Positions 26,401 to 35,360 are shown, counted from the stretch's first letter. The stretch: 64,000 bases of DNA from BCD1 sp942492125 (GCA_942492125.1 CALODM010000017.1:310001-374000), one strand, 5' to 3'. The notes: a model not told the origin generated them from the sequence alone. Translations and numbers: made by a program.

Positions 26401-28238
26401 CCTTCTCCTGGCTGGACAACACCTTTGCCGGAGTAACCGTACCTTCCGGAACAGTGATCTTTGATGCCTGTTTTACCGCCTCAGGAAGTAACGGGACGAC
26501 AGCTGTTTCAGTAGGCAATAGCCCTGTAGCGGTAGAATTTATCGATGTAAACGATACGGAAGTAGCTGCTTTGACGGATAACGGCAGCGTCACGATCACC
26601 GGCGGCACCGGTGGCAATGATGATCTGTCAGTGAATGTATCTGATGAGACGGTAGCCCAGGGCGGGACGGTATGTGTGGAGGTAAGCGTCGACGGTTTTA
26701 CCGATATAATCGGTGCACAATTCACTTTGAATTACAATGCGGGCGCATTGACGTTCAATGATTTCCAGAGTTTGAACCTTGCAGGATTGACAGCTGCGAA
26801 CTTCGGAAATCCAACGCCTGGGGTATTGACCTTCTCCTGGCTGGACAACACCTTTGCCGGGGTAACCGTACCCTCCGGAACAGTGATCTTTGATGCCTGT
26901 TTTACCGCCTCAGGAAGTAACGGGACGACAGCTGTTTCAGTAGGCAATAGCCCTGTAGCGGTAGAATTTATCGATGTAAACGATACGGAAGTAGCTGCTT
27001 TGACGGATAACGGCAGCGTCACGATCACCGGCGGCACCGGTGGCAATGATGATCTGTCAGTGAATGTATCTGATGAGACGGTAGCCCAGGGCGGGACGGT
27101 ATGTGTGGAAGTAAGTGTCGACGGTTTTACCGATATAATCGGTGCACAATTCACTTTGAATTACAATGCGGGCGCATTGATGTTCAATGATTTCCAGAGT
27201 TTGAACCTTGCAGGATTGACAGCTGCGAACTTCGGAAATCCAACGCCTGGGGTATTGACCTTCTCCTGGCTGGACAACACCTTTGCCGGAGTAACCGTAC
27301 CCTCCGGAACAGTGATCTTTGATGCCTGTTTTACCGCCTCAGGAAGTAACGGGACGACAGCTGTTTCAGTAGGCAATAGCCCTGTAGCGGTAGAATTTAT
27401 CGATGTAAACGATACGGAAGTAGCTGCTTTGACGGATAACGGCAGCGTCACGATCACCGGCGGCACCGGTGGCAATGATGATCTGTCAGTGAATGTATCT
27501 GATGAGACGGTAGCCCAGGGCGGGACGGTATGTGTGGAGGTAAGCGTCGACGGTTTTACCGATATAATCGGTGCACAATTCACTTTGAATTACAATGCGG
27601 GCGCATTGACGTTCAATGATTTCCAGAGTTTGAACCTTGCAGGATTGACAGCTGCGAACTTCGGAAATCCAACGCCTGGGGTATTGACCTTCTCCTGGCT
27701 GGACAACACCTTTGCCGGAGTAACCGTACCTTCCGGAACAGTGATCTTTGATGCCTGTTTTACCGCCTCAGGAAGTAACGGGACGACAGCTGTTTCAGTA
27801 GGCAATAGCCCTGTAGCGGTAGAATTTATCGATGTAAACGATACGGAAGTAGCTGCTTTGACGGATAACGGCAGCGTCACGATCACCGGCGGTACCGGTG
27901 GCAATGATGATCTGTCAGTGAATGTATCTGATGAGACGGTAGCCCAGGGCGGGACGGTATGTGTGGAAGTAAGTGTCGACGGTTTTACCGATATAATCGG
28001 TGCACAATTCACCTTGAATTACAATGCGGGCGCATTGACGTTCAACGATTTCCAGAGTTTGAACCTTGCAGGATTGACAGCTGCGAACTTCGGAAATCCA
28101 ACGCCTGGGGTATTGACCTTCTCCTGGCTGGACAACACCTTTGCCGGAGTAACCGTACCCTCCGGAACAGTGATCTTTGATGCCTGTTTTACCGCCTCAG
28201 GAAGTAACGGGACCGACAGCTGTTTCAGTAGGCAATAG
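23454..28238 (+). CDS. Giant multi-cohesin scaffold, 5' fragment (cohesins 1-11)
   Basis: The start at 23454 gives a signal peptide (MTRIFTCLFSGLATVVFVLV). Cohesin-like modules of ~143 residues follow end to end. Modules 1-4 (from about residues 47, 196, 340 and 487) are diverged; from residue 627 the modules are nearly identical (LSVNVSDETVAQGGTVCVEV, DGFTDIIGAQFTLNYNAGAL, FSWLDNTFAGVTVPSGTVIF). Each ends in a short GGTGGND linker. The frame ends in module 11, where GGGACGACAG reads GGGACCGACAG (28213/28214): one extra C compared with the sister copies. Without it the frame joins 28177-33831 to give about 3458 residues with 17 cohesins. The architecture is that of a scaffoldin, but catalytic and carbohydrate-binding modules are absent. 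Confidence 0.85.
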   Translation: MTRIFTCLFSGLATVVFVLVAHLAFGFSNPDSFSKTSTSNHTFRDLGGFTLSIADVSANQGDMICLPITVNGFNEVIGMQFSINYDDAALSYATLTNFNLPGLSLSNFGTPENGQSPGNITISWLDNTFAGVDVPDNDPIFEVCFNVTAENATAGVNISNSPVVIEIIDANDNELSASTNNATVTIGNGGGSSGGLMFSLSDESVAQGQQVCVGVSVDGFTDLIGAQYTVNYDPVALTFNSVTNFNLASLSSSNFGTPDNGTANGVITMSWTDNSFAGVSVPDGTQIYEICFTANGSGNTNVTFGNSPVVLEVLDVNDNIVSAETNDGTVTITGGSGGNLSIVIANETVAQGQMVCVGVTTDQFTDIIGMQFTIGYDPAALTFSSLASLNLDGLSQANFGTPDTGTDDGVVTLSWTDNTFAGVSVPNGTQIFEVCFIASGPAGTSGINFQATPVGLEVIDVNDQTVVTSTQNGSVTITGGTGGGDGLMINISNETVAQGGNICVDVSVDDFIGIIGAQFTINYDPGQLSFNDFQNLNLAGLTSANFGNPNPGVLTFSWLDNTFAGVTVPSGTVIFQACFSAMGSGTSPVTVGGSPVAIEFIDANDQEVAATTSTGSVTITGGTGGNDDLSVNVSDETVAQGGTVCVEVSVDGFTDIIGAQFTLNYNAGALTFNDFQSLNLAGLTAANFGNPTPGVLTFSWLDNTFAGVTVPSGTVIFDACFTASGSNSTTAVSVGNSPVAVEFIDVNDTEVAALTDNGSVTITGGTGGNDDLSVNVSDETVAQGGTVCVEVSVDGFTDIIGAQFTLNYNAGALTFNDFQSLNLAGLTAANFGNPTPGVLTFSWLDNTFAGVTVPSGTVIFDACFTASGSNSTTAVSVGNSPVAVEFIDVNDTEVAALTDNGSVTITGGTGGNDDLSVNVSDETVAQGGTVCVEVSVDGFTDIIGAQFTLNYNAGALTFNDFQSLNLAGLTAANFGNPTPGVLTFSWLDNTFAGVTVPSGTVIFDACFTASGSNGTTAVSVGNSPVAVEFIDVNDTEVAALTDNGSVTITGGTGGNDDLSVNVSDETVAQGGTVCVEVSVDGFTDIIGAQFTLNYNAGALTFNDFQSLNLAGLTAANFGNPTPGVLTFSWLDNTFAGVTVPSGTVIFDACFTASGSNGTTAVSVGNSPVAVEFIDVNDTEVAALTDNGSVTITGGTGGNDDLSVNVSDETVAQGGTVCVEVSVDGFTDIIGAQFTLNYNAGALMFNDFQSLNLAGLTAANFGNPTPGVLTFSWLDNTFAGVTVPSGTVIFDACFTASGSNGTTAVSVGNSPVAVEFIDVNDTEVAALTDNGSVTITGGTGGNDDLSVNVSDETVAQGGTVCVEVSVDGFTDIIGAQFTLNYNAGALTFNDFQSLNLAGLTAANFGNPTPGVLTFSWLDNTFAGVTVPSGTVIFDACFTASGSNGTTAVSVGNSPVAVEFIDVNDTEVAALTDNGSVTITGGTGGNDDLSVNVSDETVAQGGTVCVEVSVDGFTDIIGAQFTLNYNAGALTFNDFQSLNLAGLTAANFGNPTPGVLTFSWLDNTFAGVTVPSGTVIFDACFTASGSNGTDSCFSRQ

Positions 28239-29622
28239 CCCTGTAGCGGTAGAATTTATCGATGTAAACGATACGGAAGTAGCTGCTTTGACGGATAACG
28301 GCAGCGTCACGATCACCGGCGGCACCGGTGGCAATGATGATCTGTCAGTGAATGTATCTGATGAGACGGTAGCCCAGGGCGGGACGGTATGTGTGGAAGT
28401 AAGTGTCGACGGTTTTACCGATATAATCGGTGCACAATTCACTTTGAATTACAATGCGGGCGCATTGACGTTCAATGATTTCCAGAGTTTGAACCTTGCA
28501 GGATTGACAGCTGCGAACTTCGGAAATCCAACGCCTGGGGTATTGACCTTCTCCTGGCTGGACAACACCTTTGCCGGAGTAACCGTACCTTCTGGAACAG
28601 TGATCTTTGATGCCTGTTTTACGGCCTCAGGAAGTAACGGGACGACAGCTGTTTCAGTAGGCAATAGCCCTGTAGCGGTAGAATTTATCGATGTAAACGA
28701 TACGGAAGTAGCTGCTTTGACGGATAACGGCAGCGTCACGATCACCGGCGGCACCGGTGGCAATGATGATCTGTCTGTGAATGTATCTGATGAGACGGTA
28801 GCCCAGGGCGGGACGGTATGTGTGGAGGTAAGCGTCGACGGTTTTACCGATATAATCGGTGCACAATTCACCTTGAATTACAATGCGGGCGCGTTGACGT
28901 TCAACGATTTCCAGAGTTTGAACCTTGCAGGATTGACAGCTGCGAACTTCGGAAATCCAACGCCTGGGGTATTGACCTTCTCCTGGCTGGACAACACCTT
29001 TGCCGGGGTAACCGTACCTTCCGGAACAGTGATCTTTGATGCCTGTTTTACCGCCTCAGGAAGTAACGGGACGACAGCTGTTTCAGTAGGCAATAGCCCT
29101 GTAGCGGTAGAATTTATCGATGTAAACGATACGGAAGTAGCTGCTTTGACGGATAACGGCAGCGTCACGATCACCGGCGGCACCGGTGGCAATGATGATC
29201 TGTCAGTGAATGTATCTGATGAGACGGTAGCCCAGGGCGGGACGGTATGTGTGGAGGTAAGCGTCGACGGTTTTACCGATATAATCGGTGCACAATTCAC
29301 CTTGAATTACAATGCGGGCGCATTGACGTTCAATGATTTCCAGAGTTTGAACCTTGCAGGATTGACAGCTGCGAACTTCGGAAATCCAACGCCTGGGGTA
29401 TTGACCTTCTCCTGGCTGGACAACACCTTTGCCGGAGTAACCGTACCTTCCGGAACAGTGATCTTTGATGCCTGTTTTACCGCCTCAGGAAGTAACGGGA
29501 CGACAGCTGTTTCAGTAGGCAATAGCCCTGTGGGAATAGAATTTATCGATGTAAACGATGAAGAAGTAGCTGCTTTGACAAGCAATGGAAGTGTTACCAT
29601 CACGGATGGAAATGGTGGTGGA
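25332..29622 (+). repeat. Ten near-identical 429-bp cohesin-coding tandem repeats
   Basis: Copies begin at 25332, 25761, 26190, 26619, 27048, 27477, 27906, 28336, 28765 and 29194, each 143 codons. Differences are few: copies 1-2 encode SNSTT where the others have SNGTT, copy 5 has ALMF for ALTF, copy 7 carries the extra C, and only the 3' end of copy 10 drifts away (SPVGIEF, DEEVAALTSNG). Such identity implies recent amplification or gene conversion and likely copy-number variation. Confidence 0.95.
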
Positions 29623-32600
29623 AATAATGATGGATTTGGATTGACATTGAGTGAAGAAACAGCAATGACAGGAGAGACTGTCTGTCTCGATATGAGTGTC
29701 AATAATTTTGGAAGCATTACCGGGATGGACTTTTCGATTGAGTATAATGAATCGCTTTTGGATTACTCTTCAATAGGAAGTTTTAACCTGGTAGGACTCG
29801 ATATTTCCAATTTCGATTTCCCAGGAGGAGGAACAACCCCCGGAACGATCACCATGTCGTGGGATAATCCGGCGGCTGTATCCCTGCCAGATGGCACTGT
29901 ACTCTTTGAAGTATGTTTTGAAGTTACCGGAACGGGTGGGAATGTATCCGCCGTAAGCTTCACCAGCGACCCTGTTGCCATTAGCATCACGGATGAGCAA
30001 GGAGGATCCGTTCAGACGGATTTGGATCATGGTGCTGTAACCATTCTTTCAGACGGAGGAAACCCTTATGATGGTTTTACCCTGGTCTTAACTGAGGAAC
30101 TGGCTGATAATCAGGGAGAAGAAGTTTGTGTTTCCCTGGAAGTTTATGATTTCGCTGAGGTGATCGGTATGCAGTTCACGATCAACTATAATCCGGCCAT
30201 GCTTGATTTTACATCGATCCAGAATATTACCCTTCAAGGGTTAACGGATGGCAACTTTGGAACAGAAGATAACGGACAGACTCCGGGAACGATTACATTC
30301 TCCTGGACAGATCAGGATCTGACAGGGGAGTCTGCGCTTGATGGAACTGCCTTATTTGATATTTGTTTTACAACCTTGTTTGATAATGGCACTACCCCGG
30401 TCCAATTCTCTAATACACCGGTGGCTGTAGAGATCATAGATGTAAATGATAATGAAATCATACCAGACCTGGATAGTGGTTCTGTAACGGTTGGAGGTAA
30501 TGTTGGGGCAGAAGGATTCGCTTTATTCATCGAAGACGTAAGCACCAATACCGGTGAGACAATTTGTATGGACGTTACGGCTCAGGATTTTATCGACCTG
30601 AATGGTATCCAGTTTACTCTTTTATATGATGAGACCACGCTTGAGTTTCAAAGTGTAGGAGCCTTTAACCTTCCATTTTTGTCTGAAGCAGGCAACTTCA
30701 ATACAACTGTCCCCGGCCAAATTGCATTCTCCTGGAATGATGAATCTCTTAATGGAGTTACTTTGTCAGGAGACAGCCTGCTTTTTGAGGTTTGTTTTGG
30801 CGTAATTGGCAATAGTTCAACTGCTGTTACTTTTGGAAATTCTCCGGTGGCTATCGAAGCCATCGATATAAATGATAATCCGGTAGAGCCTATTGATTCA
30901 GACGATTCCGGTATTGTAACCATTACGACAGCAGAACCACCGAGTATTACCAATGTGGTAGTTACAGATATTTCCTGTAACGGAGAAGGCGACGGTATCA
31001 TCAGCATTGACGAAATTTCAGGAGCCGGGCCATTTGCCTATTTGTGGAGCGTGGTTGGGCAAGATGGATCTACCATCTCAGGGCTTGAGCCCGGTGAATA
31101 TTTTGTGACGGTAGTAGATGCTTCAACAACCTTGCTGACATCCACTTCCTTTACAGTTGAAGAACCAAACGAATTGGTTATTTCTAATATAGATGTAGTC
31201 GATGTAGTTTGTAGTAATGATGCTACTGGTTCTATTACACTTACTGTGATGGGGGGTACCATGCCATACTCGATAGAATGGAGTAATGGTTTACCCGACG
31301 GATTGGTTCAGAACAATCTGGAAGCCGGAATTTATACTGTTACCGTGACGGATGCAAGAGGTTGTACCGTTTCTGAAACCATTACAGTGGAGGCAGCCAA
31401 CAACCCATTAAATATTACCAGTCTTATTCCTGTTAACGTGCCCGGAGGAGCTATAAACCTTACAGTTTCCGGTGGAACGGGAGCAGGTACCTATGATTTT
31501 TCATGGACAGGTCCAGGAGCATTTACGGCAACAACGGAAGATTTAACCGGACTTTCTCAGCCTGGAATATACTGTGTAACAGTAACCGATAATGCTGGTT
31601 GTACGGATGAGGGTTGTGTGGAAGTTGGGGAAGATATTATCATTACGGCCTTCCAGATATCGAATACATGCGTTGGAGAATCTCAGGGGGCAATTGACAT
31701 TGATGTAACAGGCGGAGTTGGTAATCTTACTTATCAATGGGCCTATGAAGGAAACGGTCCAATCAGTTTAAGTCAGGATATCTCCGGGCAACCAGCTGGT
31801 AATTATGCAGTGACCATTTCTGACGTTAATAATAACCAGGTGACAGGTTCCTTCCAGATACAGGAATATGGAACATTAACCTACGGTGCTACCATTGGAC
31901 CGGCTATTAATGGCAACGATGGTTCTGTAGTACTCAATAACTTTATGAATGGTACGCCGCTGTCTTATCAGTGGTCACCTAATGTTGGAGATACTTCTTT
32001 TGAAGTATATAATCTGACCCCCGGGCAGTATTGTGTAACCGTTACCGACCAAAATGGTTGTGAAACCGAAGCTTGTTACATGGTGCCTGCCGCTCCGTTA
32101 ACCTTTACCGGCGAAATTTCTACGGACGCTTCCTGTAACGGTTTTTCGGATGGTATTCTTTCGGTAACCGTTAGCGGGGGTATTCCTCCATATACCTATA
32201 CAGCAGATGCAGGACCTTCTCCGATCACCAATGTGACTGGTGCCTTCATGGTGAATGTGCTGGCGGCAGGAACGGTCAATTACTCCGTTACGGATTCCCA
32301 GGGATCACTGATCAGTAGTTCCAGTTTAATCGGGCAACCTGATCCTATTTCCTATACTTCAGCTGTAGTAAATGACATTGAAGGTGCTGCCTGTACAGGA
32401 AAGATCGTGCTGAATATTTCAGGAGGTACAGGGCCTTATACAGTGTCCTGGAACTCAGGGATTGGAGGTACACAACCCATTGGCCTGTGTGGTGGTGATT
32501 ATGTCCCTTCTATCACGGATTCCAATGGATGCCAGTTATTCGCTTCAGCGCCTATTACGGTTTCTGAATTGTCAGATTCAGTTTCGATTGTGGATGTAAC

Positions 32601-33831
32601 CTGCCAGGGAGATGAGGACGGTGGGATCGATTTGTCGCCTTACGGAGCTAATGATTATTCTTTTGAATGGAGGTTACAAGGCAGCCCTGTTGTTATTTCT
32701 ACCAATGAAGACCTGGGTGATTTTGGTCCTGGCGTTTATACCGTAGAAATAACAGATGAGACAGGAGCTGTGCTGATCAATACTTACGAAATTGGAACTC
32801 AGTCCAATCTGGATGTGGGGGTTAATTTAACCTCTGATTATAATGGGTATGCGGTCAGGTGTAGTAATTCCTCTGATGGAACAGCAATAGCCACTGCCTT
32901 TAATGGAGTTGGCACTTATGCTTTCGAATGGGAGGTAAATGGCGAATTGTTCAGCGTCGGGCCTAATCTGATTAATGCTCCTGCCGGAATGTATAACCTG
33001 ATTGCTATTGACGAACTTGGTTGTGAAGCAATGGATGTTGTTACCTTGACGGCACCTCCGGCGTTGAATGTCGTAGAAGCGATTGAAAATGTAAGCTGTG
33101 ACGGACTGGAAGATGGTTCTATAGAAGTTGCCGGATTTGGCGGTGTACCGGAATATATCTATCAATGGAGCAATCCAAATATCGGGAGTCTCAATAATTT
33201 CCTCACTGCGGGCAATTACAACCTTACCGTAACGGATGGAAACGGTTGTACTGTTGTAAGAAATTACAGCATATCAGAACCAACACCGATTGAGGTGTCC
33301 ATTATTACAGAACCTGCAACAGAACCCGGAACCGGATTCAGTGATTGTAGTGGATCTAATGGTTCGGTTACAGCAATTGTATCCGGAGGTAATGGCCTTT
33401 ACAATTATAACTGGCTGAATATTGAAGTACAGGATCTTAACCAGGACGTAGTCACAGGCTTGTGCCCGGGACCTTATTACCTGCAAGTTACGGACAGTAA
33501 CGGATGCGAAAGCCTCTCAGGTACGGTTGTTGGTGAAGTGGAAGACCGCAGGTTCCCCTGTCTGGATCAGCGTGTTGTCATTACCCCTGATGGAAATGGC
33601 AGCAATGATAACTTTATCATCTTTTGTATTGGTGATCTGCCGGATAATAACCTGCAGATATTCAACAGATGGGGACAGCTTGTTTTTGAAACCGATAATT
33701 ACGATAACAGTTGGGAAGGAACTTCCTTTAACGGCGATCCTTTGCCGGAAGGACCTTATTACTTTGTGTTGGAATACCAGAGTCCGGACGGATTGATCCA
33801 GACAAAGGGATCTCTAACGATTGTCAGATAA
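28177..33831 (+). CDS. Giant multi-cohesin scaffold, 3' fragment (cohesins 11-17, SprB-like repeats, type B tail)
   Basis: The first residues (MMPVLPPQEV) are out of frame; true sequence resumes at TAVSVGNSPVAVEF. Three more near-identical cohesins are followed by three diverged ones (starting about 29623, 30072 and 30515). From about 30950 to 33540 there are around eleven SprB-like repeats, recognisable by DISCNGEGDG, DVVCSNDATG, DASCNGFSDG, DVTCQGDEDG and NVSCDGLEDG entries with Y-W strands and VTVTD-GC ends. The last ~95 residues (VITPDGNGSNDNF, LQIFNRWGQLVFE, PEGPYYFVLEYQ) are a gliding-motility-associated type B sorting domain (TIGR04131/CHU_C type). This predicts T9SS export and cell-surface attachment that depends on a PorP/SprF partner, whose gene follows at 33995. 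Confidence 0.88.
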   Translation: MMPVLPPQEVTGPTAVSVGNSPVAVEFIDVNDTEVAALTDNGSVTITGGTGGNDDLSVNVSDETVAQGGTVCVEVSVDGFTDIIGAQFTLNYNAGALTFNDFQSLNLAGLTAANFGNPTPGVLTFSWLDNTFAGVTVPSGTVIFDACFTASGSNGTTAVSVGNSPVAVEFIDVNDTEVAALTDNGSVTITGGTGGNDDLSVNVSDETVAQGGTVCVEVSVDGFTDIIGAQFTLNYNAGALTFNDFQSLNLAGLTAANFGNPTPGVLTFSWLDNTFAGVTVPSGTVIFDACFTASGSNGTTAVSVGNSPVAVEFIDVNDTEVAALTDNGSVTITGGTGGNDDLSVNVSDETVAQGGTVCVEVSVDGFTDIIGAQFTLNYNAGALTFNDFQSLNLAGLTAANFGNPTPGVLTFSWLDNTFAGVTVPSGTVIFDACFTASGSNGTTAVSVGNSPVGIEFIDVNDEEVAALTSNGSVTITDGNGGGNNDGFGLTLSEETAMTGETVCLDMSVNNFGSITGMDFSIEYNESLLDYSSIGSFNLVGLDISNFDFPGGGTTPGTITMSWDNPAAVSLPDGTVLFEVCFEVTGTGGNVSAVSFTSDPVAISITDEQGGSVQTDLDHGAVTILSDGGNPYDGFTLVLTEELADNQGEEVCVSLEVYDFAEVIGMQFTINYNPAMLDFTSIQNITLQGLTDGNFGTEDNGQTPGTITFSWTDQDLTGESALDGTALFDICFTTLFDNGTTPVQFSNTPVAVEIIDVNDNEIIPDLDSGSVTVGGNVGAEGFALFIEDVSTNTGETICMDVTAQDFIDLNGIQFTLLYDETTLEFQSVGAFNLPFLSEAGNFNTTVPGQIAFSWNDESLNGVTLSGDSLLFEVCFGVIGNSSTAVTFGNSPVAIEAIDINDNPVEPIDSDDSGIVTITTAEPPSITNVVVTDISCNGEGDGIISIDEISGAGPFAYLWSVVGQDGSTISGLEPGEYFVTVVDASTTLLTSTSFTVEEPNELVISNIDVVDVVCSNDATGSITLTVMGGTMPYSIEWSNGLPDGLVQNNLEAGIYTVTVTDARGCTVSETITVEAANNPLNITSLIPVNVPGGAINLTVSGGTGAGTYDFSWTGPGAFTATTEDLTGLSQPGIYCVTVTDNAGCTDEGCVEVGEDIIITAFQISNTCVGESQGAIDIDVTGGVGNLTYQWAYEGNGPISLSQDISGQPAGNYAVTISDVNNNQVTGSFQIQEYGTLTYGATIGPAINGNDGSVVLNNFMNGTPLSYQWSPNVGDTSFEVYNLTPGQYCVTVTDQNGCETEACYMVPAAPLTFTGEISTDASCNGFSDGILSVTVSGGIPPYTYTADAGPSPITNVTGAFMVNVLAAGTVNYSVTDSQGSLISSSSLIGQPDPISYTSAVVNDIEGAACTGKIVLNISGGTGPYTVSWNSGIGGTQPIGLCGGDYVPSITDSNGCQLFASAPITVSELSDSVSIVDVTCQGDEDGGIDLSPYGANDYSFEWRLQGSPVVISTNEDLGDFGPGVYTVEITDETGAVLINTYEIGTQSNLDVGVNLTSDYNGYAVRCSNSSDGTAIATAFNGVGTYAFEWEVNGELFSVGPNLINAPAGMYNLIAIDELGCEAMDVVTLTAPPALNVVEAIENVSCDGLEDGSIEVAGFGGVPEYIYQWSNPNIGSLNNFLTAGNYNLTVTDGNGCTVVRNYSISEPTPIEVSIITEPATEPGTGFSDCSGSNGSVTAIVSGGNGLYNYNWLNIEVQDLNQDVVTGLCPGPYYLQVTDSNGCESLSGTVVGEVEDRRFPCLDQRVVITPDGNGSNDNFIIFCIGDLPDNNLQIFNRWGQLVFETDNYDNSWEGTSFNGDPLPEGPYYFVLEYQSPDGLIQTKGSLTIVR

Positions 33832-33846
33832 TATTTTAAATATAAA

Positions 33847-33887
33847 CCTTATCGTCCCGGTAAAATTGATGGCCGGGACTGATAAGG
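33847..33887 (+). other. Intercistronic hairpin between scaffold and porP/sprF-like gene
   Basis: CCTTATCGTCCCGG (33847-33860) pairs with CCGGGACTGATAAGG (33873-33887) with one bulge. No T run follows, so it is unlikely to be a full terminator. It could stabilise the mRNA end or set a lower level of the downstream gene. Confidence 0.5.
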
Positions 33888-33994
33888 GGAATTTGATAAA
33901 CCAGGTGTCGTCACTAATCGGATCATAAAACAGGAAGAACTTTAAAATTCCGGTTGTCGACTCCAATTTCCAAGAACCGTTTAATACCATTAAG

Positions 33995-34915
33995 ATGAGA
34001 AAATTATTTATACTCCTCATATCCTTTTTCGCCTCTCATTTTATCTCGGCTCAGGACGAAGCCATTTTTATGCAGTACCATATCAGTCCCGTTTTGATAA
34101 ACCCTGCTGCGGCCGGGTTTGACGAATCGCATAACATACACTTAAATATGCGAGCGCAATGGTCGGGTTTCCCGGATGCTCCCAAAACCTATACGGCCTA
34201 TTACAATGGCCCTGTGGGTAAATCCTTTGGGATAGGAGCCGGTTTACTGTCTGAGACGGCGGCACAACTGACGAGATTAAAAGGCCAGTTGAATTTTGCG
34301 TTTAAATTCAACGTGAAAGAAACGATGAAACTCGCCACAGGCTTTTTTACCGAATTCCAGCAAATGACCGTGGATAATGAAATTACCTCCGGCACCTTTT
34401 TTGATCCTGCAGATGACTTGCTGACAGATATTCTGGATGGGAAAAGTATTTTTGATGCAGCTTTAGGTGTTCGGGGTACCATTAAAGACAACACCTATTT
34501 CGGTATCACCTTCAACAATCTTGTACGTAGCCGCCTGGATGATATTGCCGGGGCGAACTCAGGAGAGAGAGGCTTTTTTAGTTATTACACCTTTAATGCA
34601 GGCCATACCTTTGAATTGCTGGAATATAATGTCAAGCTGGAACCATCTGTTTTGATACGTCAAATCAGAGATGTGCCTTTTCAAATGGACTTCAACCTGA
34701 AGGCCAGTTTCCTGAAGGATCAATTGATTGCGGGAGTATCTTACAGATCACTTAGTGCTATGGGGATTTTGCTCGGAACAAAACTATCTTCCTTCAGATT
34801 ATTCTATTCCTACGATATCTCTTTCCAGAATTTTCAAAAATACAATACGGGTTCCCATGAAGTAACCCTCGCCTTTAAATTTGAAAAGAAAGAAAAAGAC
34901 CTCAAGAAGTTTTAA
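33995..34915 (+). CDS. PorP/SprF family type IX secretion system membrane protein
   Basis: The protein has 306 residues with a signal peptide (FILLISFFASHFISAQ). The opening of the mature part (DEAIFMQYHISPVLINPAAA) and the following NIHLNMRAQWSGFPDAP block are diagnostic of the PorP/SprF family (TIGR03519). Alternating amphipathic strands to the C terminus (TGSHEVTLAFKFEKKEKD) fit an outer-membrane beta-barrel. In Flavobacterium, SprF is needed for secretion or attachment of the type B adhesin SprB, and genes of this family usually follow the adhesin gene. Here it lies 163 bp after the type B cohesin scaffold, so it is inferred to be its dedicated partner. A terminator follows at 34962. Confidence 0.92.
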   Translation: MRKLFILLISFFASHFISAQDEAIFMQYHISPVLINPAAAGFDESHNIHLNMRAQWSGFPDAPKTYTAYYNGPVGKSFGIGAGLLSETAAQLTRLKGQLNFAFKFNVKETMKLATGFFTEFQQMTVDNEITSGTFFDPADDLLTDILDGKSIFDAALGVRGTIKDNTYFGITFNNLVRSRLDDIAGANSGERGFFSYYTFNAGHTFELLEYNVKLEPSVLIRQIRDVPFQMDFNLKASFLKDQLIAGVSYRSLSAMGILLGTKLSSFRLFYSYDISFQNFQKYNTGSHEVTLAFKFEKKEKDLKKF

Positions 34916-34961
34916 AAGTTTTTGAACTAAATACAGATGTCCTTTAACAATTAATTTAAGC

Positions 34962-35000
34962 AGGCCCCAAACCGAATCAGGTTGTGGGGCCTTCCTTTTC
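34962..35000 (+). terminator. Terminator of the scaffold-porP unit
   Basis: AGGCCCCA (34962-34969) pairs with TGGGGCCT (34985-34992), extended by an inner ACC/GGT pairing, and is followed by a T-rich tract. It ends the porP/sprF-like transcript. Confidence 0.8.
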
Positions 35001-35047
35001 CTTTCAAATATTTAAGACGGCCATTTCGATTATTAAAAAAAATAATG

Positions 35048-35055
35048 TATATTTG
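35048..35055 (+). promoter_or_regulatory. -7 box candidate for a short transcript
   Basis: TATATTTG followed by C matches TAnnTTTG perfectly. No convincing -33 TTG is seen 19-21 bp upstream. It would start the structured transcript proposed at about 35062-35360. Confidence 0.3.
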
Positions 35056-35061
35056 CAATGA

Positions 35062-35360
35062 CTTCTTCGAGAAGTATCTTTAAAGGCTAAATTCATACCT
35101 ACATAAGCAGTTTTTTCTACTGCTGAACTCATAAGATTTTTTAATCAATTTGTTTAATTGGTTTTCAGGAATTGATTCTTCTGAATTGATTCGATTGCTT
35201 TTGGATGCATTTGATATGATCAAAATGTAGCCCGGGAGCAGGTTATTGATATTTAAGGCGATTGGATTGTATGTGATTCACAAGAGCCGTTTTCAAGTAT
35301 ATACTTTAATCGGTTTTTGGGATGGCCTCTCTTCTGGCACACAGGAGGGGGGCTTTTTTT
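35062..35360 (+). ncRNA. Candidate structured non-coding RNA (~300 nt)
   Basis: The stretch starts just after a perfect -7 box and ends in a GC-rich hairpin (35324-35353) with seven T (35354-35360). Inside are ACTTCT-TCG-AGAAGT, AGCAGT-N7-ACTGCT and AATCAATT/AATTGATT pairings. No protein is likely: the longest frame crosses the terminator. It resembles no RNA family that I recognise. It could also be just the leader of a lost gene. Confidence 0.3.
35324..35360 (+). terminator. Rho-independent terminator without an upstream protein gene
   Basis: GGCCTCTCTTCTG faces ACAGGAGGGGGGC, forming a stem with several G-U pairs, followed by seven T. It ends whatever is transcribed between the porP terminator and here. 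Confidence 0.55.

Noticed and set aside
25332..29622. Regular repeats as a CRISPR array
   Set aside because: The unit is 429 bp, coding and in frame, with no spacers and no cas genes.
25445..29717. Antisense and alternate-frame open frames of 73 and 129-140 residues recurring every 429 bp
   Set aside because: They are shadows of the cohesin repeats, copied with the repeat unit, and have no plausible start signals or domain content.
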